Positions 31,411-36,302 of a stretch of DNA of 36,302 nt are shown here, piece after piece (position 1 is the stretch's first letter; every line of letters starts with the position of its first letter). A program made the translations under genes and the position numbers. A model generated the notes under the pieces. It did no database searches. It worked only from the letters and a program-made list of their open reading frames with translations, and was not told the DNA's origin. Source of the DNA: Ectothiorhodospiraceae bacterium WFHF3C12 (GTDB taxonomy: Bacteria; Pseudomonadota; Gammaproteobacteria; Nitrococcales; Nitrococcaceae); assembly GCA_013519935.1 (NCBI GenBank), contig JACDUA010000048.1:1-36302 (forward strand), read 5' to 3'.

Positions 31411-31617
31411 ATGGAAGACCAGGCGACAGGTAAAGCGGTGCCGTACGTCCCCGTGGTCACCCGCGAACGTTTCGCCGAGCTCTCCGGCCTGGACGAGGGC
31501 GTCGTCCGCGGCCTCATCGAGAAGGGTCACCTCCCGTCCAAGAAGGTCGGCCGCTACCGCATGATCAACCTGGCCCACCTCAACCGCGAGTGCCTCGAGG
31601 AAGAGGACTACCGCTAG
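31411..31617 (+). CDS. Small HTH/excisionase-like prophage regulator
   Basis: From the ATG at 31411 (GGAG ten bases upstream), 68 residues with a MerR/excisionase-type winged-helix pattern: TRERFAELSGLDEGVVRGLIEKGHLPSKKVGRYRMIN, then LAHLNRECLE. Such proteins are common as the first rightward gene of inoviruses. A longer frame to 31381 has no ribosome-binding site. It probably activates the rightward operon or directs excision; which one cannot be told. Confidence 0.7.
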   Translation: MEDQATGKAVPYVPVVTRERFAELSGLDEGVVRGLIEKGHLPSKKVGRYRMINLAHLNRECLEEEDYR

Positions 31618-31629
31618 GAGGGCCCCGGC

Positions 31630-32064
31630 ATGCAGCGCTTTACCGGCCACAACGCCCGCTCAGCCCCCGAACGCCAAGCGCCACCGGGTCATGGTGCCCC
31701 TGCGCTTCGCCCTGGCACTGGCCCCCACACCCAGGGCGCTTCTTACACGTTGAGCGCACAGGCCACCGGATCGCCCGAGGTGATCCACGACCTGTGCCTC
31801 CCGGTACCCGGCCGCAACCGCCTGCGCTGGTACCGCGTCATCGACCGCTGCCCCGGCGCGGTCCTGCTCCAGCACCGCAAGTCCGGCACCTACCGCCTGG
31901 TCACCGAGCGCTACATCGCCGACCACCTGGCCGGCTACGCGGTCCAGGAGCGCCCCGGCACCCGGAACCCCGGCACCGGCCGTCAAGGGCCGGGCCGCGC
32001 CAGCGGACCGGCTCGCGAAGCCCTTGACGGCTTATCAACCGACACCCTCCGGGGCGCCGGTTGA
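31630..32064 (+). CDS. Hypothetical prophage protein
   Basis: A 144-residue open frame with GGAGG about nine bases before the ATG at 31630. The first 45 residues look low-complexity; a more protein-like core (HDLCLPVPGRNRLRWYRVID, LLQHRKSGTYRLVTERYIAD) follows, and the tail is Gly/Arg-rich. I recognise no family. It lies between the small regulator and the ssDNA-binding protein, the place where inoviruses often have small uncharacterised genes. It is probably not the replication initiator, because it is too short and has no HUH or other rolling-circle motif. Confidence 0.5.
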   Translation: MQRFTGHNARSAPERQAPPGHGAPALRPGTGPHTQGASYTLSAQATGSPEVIHDLCLPVPGRNRLRWYRVIDRCPGAVLLQHRKSGTYRLVTERYIADHLAGYAVQERPGTRNPGTGRQGPGRASGPAREALDGLSTDTLRGAG

Positions 32065-32078
32065 CGAACCACGCTTCG

Positions 32079-32115
32079 GCAACCGGCTTGCCCCCTCAAC
32101 GGGGCAGCCGGTTGC
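32079..32115. promoter_or_regulatory. Long hairpin in the prophage intergenic region
   Basis: GCAACCGGC-T-TGCCCC / GGGGCA-GCCGGTTGC gives a 15-bp stem with one bulged T and a CTCAAC loop. No U-run follows. It could be a transcription attenuator, or in the viral ssDNA a packaging or origin element, which are hairpins in inoviruses. Confidence 0.45.
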
Positions 32116-32229
32116 ACCACCCCCACCCGGACAGCCGGCCCCGGGCGGATCGTAGATGAAGGCCGGCCAATGCGAAGAGGTCATCGCCCCGACCGACAGG
32201 GGCCGAACTGAAAGGAAGGAGACAGACCC

Positions 32230-32589
32230 ATGATGCAACAGACCATCCGCGTAGACGTCCTTGGCGCCCGGCGGATCACCGTCGACGGCTCCACCTTCTG
32301 CAAGCTCTGGCTCGGCCAGCGCGAAGACACCAAGGACGTCAAAGGCGTCATCCCCATGACCATGAGCTGCGAGCCCGAGCTCATCGACCAGCTCGACACC
32401 CAGGCCCTGCCCCGCCAACACGACGTCCGCGTCCGTCTCCAGATGGCCGGCGGCGGCAAGACCGGCATGCACGCCCTGGAGATCCTGGAAGACGGCGCCG
32501 CCACCCAGCCCCCGACCGGCACCGCCGGCACGGCTGAAGCCAAGGCCGAGCAGGCCAAGGGCAACCAGCATCAGGCCGCCAAGAGCTAA
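32230..32589 (+). CDS. Putative phage ssDNA-binding protein (pV-like)
   Basis: A 119-residue protein with a compact beta-rich core (VDVLGARRITVDGSTFCKLWLG, GVIPMTMSCEPELIDQL, VRVRLQMAGGGKTGMHAL) and a Gly/Ala/Gln-rich acidic-basic tail, as in many phage ssDNA-binding proteins. It sits directly before the small coat proteins and the major coat gene, the place for pV in inoviruses, where it coats ssDNA and switches synthesis from double- to single-stranded. The ATG at 32230 (a second at 32233) follows AAGGAG. Assignment rests on position and general features; no motif is decisive. Confidence 0.6.
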   Translation: MMQQTIRVDVLGARRITVDGSTFCKLWLGQREDTKDVKGVIPMTMSCEPELIDQLDTQALPRQHDVRVRLQMAGGGKTGMHALEILEDGAATQPPTGTAGTAEAKAEQAKGNQHQAAKS

Positions 32590-32798
32590 TGGCCAGCGTC
32601 GCCACCTGCACGGATCCCTGGCAGGTCGACACCGACGGCGGTGTCCTCTGCCCGGGCACCGTCCAGGTCGTCGACGACACGGCCTACCAGACCATGCCAG
32701 GGCTCACCTACCCCGAGGCGAACCAGCTCATCGCGGCGGCGCTGTTCGTCCTCGCCCTGGCCTGGGTCATCCGCCGCGTCCTTCGACTGCTTCGATAA
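32589..32798 (+). CDS. Small membrane protein, minor coat candidate (pVII/pIX-like)
   Basis: A 69-residue protein with one C-terminal hydrophobic helix (about 46-64, LIAAALFVLALAWVIRRVL) ending in Arg-rich RRVLRLLR, the usual positive-inside tail of filamentous phage coat proteins. The N-terminal part has two cysteines, perhaps a disulfide in the periplasm. The ATG overlaps the previous stop (TAATG), and the major coat gene follows after 14 bases. Confidence 0.6.
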   Translation: MASVATCTDPWQVDTDGGVLCPGTVQVVDDTAYQTMPGLTYPEANQLIAAALFVLALAWVIRRVLRLLR

Positions 32799-32811
32799 GG
32801 AGGTAACCCCC

Positions 32812-33054
32812 ATGAAGATCCGCAACACCCTCCGCCGTTACGGCGCCCGCATCACCACCGCCACCACCCTGGGCCTGGCCTCCATGGCCACCTACGCCCA
32901 GAGCGGCGGCGGTGGCGGCATCGACGTCTCCGCCGCCACCGACGCCATCACCACCGACGGCGGCACGGCGATCGCCGCGGTCGGCGGCGCCCTGATCGGC
33001 CTCGCCGGCATCGCCGTCGTCTACAAGTGGGTCAAGGGCGCGATCTTCGGCTAA
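32812..33054 (+). CDS. Major coat protein (pVIII-like) with signal peptide
   Basis: An 80-residue precursor. A basic N-terminus (MKIRNTLRRYGAR) and hydrophobic stretch to about residue 29 form the signal peptide, with cleavage expected after TYA. The mature part of about 50 residues has an acidic N-terminus (IDVSAATDAITTDGG), one membrane helix (IAAVGGALIGLAGIAVVYKW) and a basic end (KWVKGAIFG), the classic pVIII layout. AGGAGGT about five bases before the ATG at 32812 is the strongest ribosome-binding site of the set, as expected for the most abundant virion protein. Confidence 0.9.
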   Translation: MKIRNTLRRYGARITTATTLGLASMATYAQSGGGGGIDVSAATDAITTDGGTAIAAVGGALIGLAGIAVVYKWVKGAIFG

Positions 33055-33081
33055 CGCCGATGGTCACGCCCACCCGCCAAC

Positions 33082-33108
33082 ACGGGGCGTCGGTATCCGG
33101 CGCCCCGT
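33082..33108 (+). terminator. Hairpin terminator after the major coat gene
   Basis: ACGGGGCG / CGCCCCGT, an 8-bp stem with an 11-base loop, followed by TTCTC. The U-run is weak. M13 also has a terminator directly behind its major coat gene, so reduced read-through into the adsorption gene would fit. Confidence 0.6.
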
Positions 33109-33129
33109 TCTCGTCCAGGAGGTGCCCCC

Positions 33130-33198
33130 ATGGACCCGCTGCCCTGGTACTACCTGCTCGTCATGCTGCTGGCCGGCGCCGTCATGTTCTTCGACTGA
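33130..33198 (+). CDS. 22-residue membrane peptide (minor coat candidate)
   Basis: A 22-residue open frame, MDPLPWYYLLVMLLAGAVMF plus two residues. It has an ideal AGGAGGT five bases upstream. Its length and single hydrophobic helix match the tiny caps pVII/pIX of filamentous phages. It sits between the major coat gene's terminator and the adsorption gene, so it is likely expressed. Too short for most gene callers. Confidence 0.65.
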   Translation: MDPLPWYYLLVMLLAGAVMFFD

Positions 33199-33206
33199 GC
33201 GCCGCC

Positions 33207-34499
33207 TTGACCGTCTTCATCCTGGCCCTGGCGCTCCAGACCGCCCAGGCCCAGGTCGTCGACTACGTCGACCAGATGTACGACACCGAGCAGGCCGCCA
33301 AGGACGCCTGCGCCGCCGCCCGCCAGGCCGCCGAGGGCAAGGACTTCTGCAACAGCGCCACGGACAACGCCTGGAACGACGGCGACTACGTCTTCTACAA
33401 GGTCAACGAACGCGACGACAACGACGTCCTCCACACCACCTGGCACCGCTACGGCTGGGGCCCGGGCAACGAGTGCCCCACCAGCGTCGACACCAACACC
33501 GAACAGTTCACCCTCGAGCCCGGCTCCGAGGTCGTCGGCGGCTCCACCGCCCGGCGCTGCGAGAGCGGCTGCGTCGTCGACTACGAGCGCGTCGTCGACA
33601 ACTACGACCCGGTCACCGGCCAGGGCCAGGACACCGTCACCATCCGGCACACCGGCGACAGCTGCGACAGCTCGGACCCACCCCCCGAGCCCGACTGCCC
33701 GCAGTACATCCAGTACCCCGACGGCACCTACATCTGCTGGAGCCCTGGGAGCGACGACGGCGATGACGGGGACGATGGCTCCGGCGACGACGGCGCCGGT
33801 GATGGCTCGGGGGACGATGGATCCGGCGATGGCTCAGGGGACGACGGCTCGGGCGATGGATCCGGCGACGGTTCAGGTGACGACGGCTCGGGCGATGACG
33901 GCGGCGACGGCTCCGGAGGTGGGGGCGGTGGCGGTGACGGCTCTGGAGGCGACGGCTCGGGGGATGGCGACGGATCGGGCGACGGCGGCGACGGCGGTGA
34001 CGGCGCCGGCGACGGGACCGGTGACGATGGCGACGGTGACGGTTCCGACTGCGACCCGGCAACGGAGGAGTGCGAGGACGAAGGCGGCAGCTACTCGGGC
34101 CACGGCTGCGAGAGCGAGCCCGCCTGCTCCGGCGACCCCATCCTCTGCGCCATCGCCTACGAGGAGTGGCAGCAAAAGTGCGAGCAGCGCGAGTGGCGCG
34201 AGGACCTGGAAGGCACCGACGCCTACAACAGCCAGGACTCGCTGCTGGACAACTCCGAGGCCAACGAGGTGCCCACCACCGAGATCGACCTGCGCGACGT
34301 CGAGTTCGACGACGCCGGCTTCTCGCTGCCGGAGCAATGCCCTGAGCCGCGCCAGATCAGCTTCACCATCGCCGGCCATGACGTGAGCTTCGATCTCGAC
34401 CTGACCCCGTTCTGTGACGTCGCCGACATCGTCCGGCCGCTGCTCATGGCCTTCGCCTACTTCCTCGCCGGGGTGATCGTTCTAAGAGGACTGCAGTAA
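33207..34499 (+). CDS. pIII-like adsorption protein with Asp/Gly/Ser linker
   Basis: About 430 residues. A signal peptide (VFILALALQTAQA) is followed by an N-terminal domain rich in Cys and acidic residues (about 15-180), a long linker of Asp, Gly and Ser repeats (DNA about 33747-34047), a Cys-rich acidic part and a C-terminal membrane helix (LLMAFAYFLAGVIVLRGLQ), which is the pIII arrangement. The C-terminal helix would anchor it in the membrane before assembly and in the virion tip afterwards; the N-terminal domain would bind the host receptor. The start is uncertain: the TTG at 33207 or CTG at 33195 are possible; there is no ATG in the relevant position. Acidity would suit a high-salt host. 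Confidence 0.75.
   Translation: MTVFILALALQTAQAQVVDYVDQMYDTEQAAKDACAAARQAAEGKDFCNSATDNAWNDGDYVFYKVNERDDNDVLHTTWHRYGWGPGNECPTSVDTNTEQFTLEPGSEVVGGSTARRCESGCVVDYERVVDNYDPVTGQGQDTVTIRHTGDSCDSSDPPPEPDCPQYIQYPDGTYICWSPGSDDGDDGDDGSGDDGAGDGSGDDGSGDGSGDDGSGDGSGDGSGDDGSGDDGGDGSGGGGGGGDGSGGDGSGDGDGSGDGGDGGDGAGDGTGDDGDGDGSDCDPATEECEDEGGSYSGHGCESEPACSGDPILCAIAYEEWQQKCEQREWREDLEGTDAYNSQDSLLDNSEANEVPTTEIDLRDVEFDDAGFSLPEQCPEPRQISFTIAGHDVSFDLDLTPFCDVADIVRPLLMAFAYFLAGVIVLRGLQ
33747..34047 (+). repeat. DNA encoding the Asp-Gly-Ser repeat linker
   Basis: About 300 bases of imperfect repeats of codons for Asp, Gly and Ser, often in DGSGD units. Codons are mixed (GGC, GGT, GGA, GGG; GAC, GAT), so the repeat is kept at protein level and is not recent tandem duplication of DNA. 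Confidence 0.85.
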
Positions 34500-34804
34500 T
34501 GCCCGCGATCTTCGTCCCCATCGCCGTGTTCCTGGCCTTCATCCTCTCCGGCGTCATCGCCCGGGTGCTCGCCACCCTGGGCCTGGGCATCGCCACCTAC
34601 TACGGCGTCCAGGCCCTGGTCGACGAGCTGCGCGGCGCCGTCGCCAGCGCCTTCGGCGACGTCGGGGCGGACGCCGTGGCCATCGTCGCCCTGCTCGGCA
34701 TCGACGAGGCCATGACCATCATCCTGAGCGCCTACGTCGCGGTGCTGACCCTGAACGGCATCCGCAACGGCGTGCGCAAGATCATCCCGTTCGCAGGAGA
34801 CTGA
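34499..34804 (+). CDS. pVI-like DUF2523 minor coat protein
   Basis: A 101-residue hydrophobic protein of DUF2523 type, the pVI-like minor coat protein beside the adsorption protein in many inoviruses. Helices are at about 5-35 (PIAVFLAFILSGVIARVLATLG) and 65-80 (AVAIVALLGIDEAMTIIL), with VRKIIPFAG at the end. The ATG overlaps the pIII-like stop (TAATG). Confidence 0.85.
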   Translation: MPAIFVPIAVFLAFILSGVIARVLATLGLGIATYYGVQALVDELRGAVASAFGDVGADAVAIVALLGIDEAMTIILSAYVAVLTLNGIRNGVRKIIPFAGD

Positions 34805-34806
34805 CC

Positions 34807-35859
34807 ATGCTCACCCTCGTCACCGGAACCCCCGGGGCCGGCAAGAGCCTGCACGTCATCGACCAGCTCAAGCACGAGACCACCCGGCCCATCTACTACC
34901 ACGGCATCGAGGGCCTGGCGCTGCCCTGGATCGAGCTGGAGGACCCGAAGCGCTGGCCCGAGCTGGTCCCCGACAACGCCATCGTCATCCTGGACGAGGT
35001 CCAGCAGCACTTCGGCCCCCGCGGCCCGCGCCAGGAGATCCCCGAAGGCGTCTCGGCGCTCGAGACCCACCGCCACCGCGGCATCGATCTCTACTTCATC
35101 ACCCAGCACCCGACTCTGCTCGACCACCACGCCCGGCGCCTGGTTGGCGAACACATCCACTTAAAGCGCAACTTCGGCGCCCCGTTCTCGACGCTGTACC
35201 ACGGTAACGAGGTCATGGACGTCAAGGACCGCGCGGATCTCGCCCGGGCGGCCAAGACCCAATGGCGCCACCCCAAGGACACGTTCAAGCTCTACAAGTC
35301 GGCGGAGGTCCACACCCACAAGTTCCGCCTGCCCAAAAAGCTCCTTTGGGCCCTTCCGGCCATCGCCCTGGTCGCCGGCGGTGTGTGGGTCGGCTACCAG
35401 CAGGTCTACGAAGGCGGCATCGCCGACACGGCCAATGCACAGCCCGCAAACCCCACCCATCAACGGGCGATCACCAACCCCACGCCAGGCGCCGGCCAAC
35501 CGCACACGGCCCAACCGGTCACCCCGGCCGACTGGCGCGAACGCATGGATCCCCGCGTTCGGGGCCTGCCGTTCACTGCGCCGATATACGCCAAGGCCGC
35601 CGAGCCCAAGACCGTCCCGCAGATCAAGGGCTGTGTGTCCAACGCCGATCAGTGCACCTGCTACACCCAGCAGGCCACGCGCATCCCCGACATGCCGGAG
35701 CGCGTCTGCCGGCAGATCGTCAAACACGGCTACTTCAACTTCCTCAAGGAGGACGAGCAGGATGGCAACGAGCACGACACCAAGACGGCCCAGCAGCGCT
35801 ACTCGGAGGCGCTGGCCATCTACGAGGACATCCGCCGCCAACGCGCCCAGCGCTGGTAG
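34807..35859 (+). CDS. Zot/pI-like assembly ATPase
   Basis: A 350-residue Zot-domain protein. Walker A is GTPGAGKS (residues 7-14), Walker B AIVILDE (58-64), then HRHRGIDLYFITQHP with the Arg/Gln of the family. A membrane helix (about 179-197) follows a basic stretch, and the C-terminal periplasmic part has four Cys in CVSNADQCTCYTQQ..RVCRQ. It would drive extrusion of the virion through the membranes. The ATG at 34807 comes two bases after the pVI stop. This gene makes the filamentous phage identity certain. Confidence 0.95.
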   Translation: MLTLVTGTPGAGKSLHVIDQLKHETTRPIYYHGIEGLALPWIELEDPKRWPELVPDNAIVILDEVQQHFGPRGPRQEIPEGVSALETHRHRGIDLYFITQHPTLLDHHARRLVGEHIHLKRNFGAPFSTLYHGNEVMDVKDRADLARAAKTQWRHPKDTFKLYKSAEVHTHKFRLPKKLLWALPAIALVAGGVWVGYQQVYEGGIADTANAQPANPTHQRAITNPTPGAGQPHTAQPVTPADWRERMDPRVRGLPFTAPIYAKAAEPKTVPQIKGCVSNADQCTCYTQQATRIPDMPERVCRQIVKHGYFNFLKEDEQDGNEHDTKTAQQRYSEALAIYEDIRRQRAQRW

Positions 35860-35869
35860 GGCCACCGGC

Positions 35870-36302
35870 ATGGCCACGGTCGTCCTGGTCGGCCTCGGGT
35901 TCCTCACCGCCTGCGCGGACCCCGAGCCCGGCGTCTACGAGATCCCCCACGGCACCATTCTCGTCGACGGCCACCCGGTGCCCGCCCGCATCGCCGATGA
36001 GCCCCGAGAACGCGCCCAGGGCTTCCAGCACACCCCGGCCGAGGTGATGCGCCGGGAGCGGATCTACTTCGCGTTCCCGCGGCCCACACGGCCGAGCTAC
36101 CACATGGAAAACGTCGTAGCCCCGCTGGTCATCGCCTGGATCGGCCCGGACCACCGCATCACCGCCCTGTCGCAGATGGAACCGGGCAAAAGCGGCTACC
36201 GGCCCCCGGGTCCCATCATCGCGGCCCTGGAGGTCACACCCGACCAGGTCGAACCCCTCGGCCTCGCCGTCGGCGTCGCCGTCCGACGCGCCGCCCCGGC
36301 CG
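35870..36302 (+). CDS. DUF192 lipoprotein, 3' end outside window
   Basis: At least 144 codons open to the edge. The N-terminus (MATVVLVGLGFLTAC) is a short hydrophobic signal with a lipobox LTAC, so a lipoprotein. The DUF192 pattern follows: ERAQGFQHTPAEVM, IYFAFPRPTRPSYHMENVVAPLVIAWIGPDHRI and LSQMEPGKSGYRP with IAALEV. DUF192 proteins are small beta-barrels of unknown function. A lipoprotein gene here, ten bases after the Zot gene and on the same strand, looks like cargo of the phage. No replication initiator follows in the window. Confidence 0.8.
   Translation, partial: MATVVLVGLGFLTACADPEPGVYEIPHGTILVDGHPVPARIADEPRERAQGFQHTPAEVMRRERIYFAFPRPTRPSYHMENVVAPLVIAWIGPDHRITALSQMEPGKSGYRPPGPIIAALEVTPDQVEPLGLAVGVAVRRAAPA

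Noticed and set aside
31590..32027. Alternative Pro/Arg/His-rich frame over the hypothetical prophage gene
   Set aside because: Its composition is that of an out-of-frame GC-rich translation and it overlaps the end of the previous gene without a ribosome-binding site.
33747..34047. Non-coding minisatellite
   Set aside because: The frame is open and codons vary synonymously, with a signal peptide before and a membrane helix after, so it is a coding linker.

Overview
The window is GC-rich, densely coded chromosomal DNA that runs into an integrated accessory region on the right. The core genes (RdgC, RsmJ, DUF2835, an FNR-type regulator with its four cluster cysteines, and the tesA/ybbA/ybbP arrangement) point to a gammaproteobacterium. 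Two polyhydroxyalkanoate (PHA) synthase genes and the acidic character of several proteins fit a Chromatiales/Ectothiorhodospiraceae-like, perhaps halophilic, host. That placement is inferred from gene content and not from a marker gene.

Positions 1-27060 look like ordinary backbone. On the minus strand, a DUF4350/DUF4129/membrane-protein set (1-2749) resembles the tail of a MoxR-DUF58 cluster, followed by an FHA-domain protein. Next comes a minus-strand run with short gaps and overlaps: ABC ATPase (ybbA-like), FtsX-type permease (ybbP-like), DUF432 protein, MscS channel and a divergent PHA synthase-like protein. The ATPase is divergent from tesA, and the two start codons share bases. After tesA come a repeat cluster, rdgC-purK-purE, an alpha/beta hydrolase, a tiny flagellar-rod-like protein behind a possible sigma-28 promoter, a second repeat cluster, DUF2835-EamA, a canonical class I PHA synthase, rsmJ, two cyclic-di-GMP proteins flanking an SRAP (abasic-site) protein, and a Ca2+/cation antiporter. 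A HigB/HigA-type toxin-antitoxin pair and an FNR-type regulator close the backbone.

At 27066-27110 the minus strand carries only the 3' part of a tRNA-Phe gene (anticodon loop to CCA), followed by a terminator. This is the usual scar of an element integrated in a tRNA gene. The orientation predicts that the element lies to the right and that the intact tRNA-Phe lies beyond the window. Genes after this point differ in composition: a NYN-domain putative nuclease, a DUF2726 putative nuclease-fold protein with a small overlapping partner, and a visibly AT-richer two-gene unit encoding a four-helix membrane protein and a ComEC-like metallo-beta-lactamase-fold protein. I regard these as candidate defence genes.

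From about 30850 to the right edge lies the left and centre of a filamentous-phage (inovirus) prophage: a dif-like 28-mer, a divergent repressor/activator pair around a 21-bp operator, a putative ssDNA-binding protein, small membrane proteins (one of only 22 residues), the major coat protein with a terminator behind it, a pIII-like adsorption protein with a long Asp-Gly-Ser linker, a pVI-like DUF2523 protein and the Zot/pI assembly ATPase. A lipoprotein with a DUF192 domain, unusual in such phages, follows and runs off the edge. No replication initiator and no integrase is visible, so the prophage is incomplete here.
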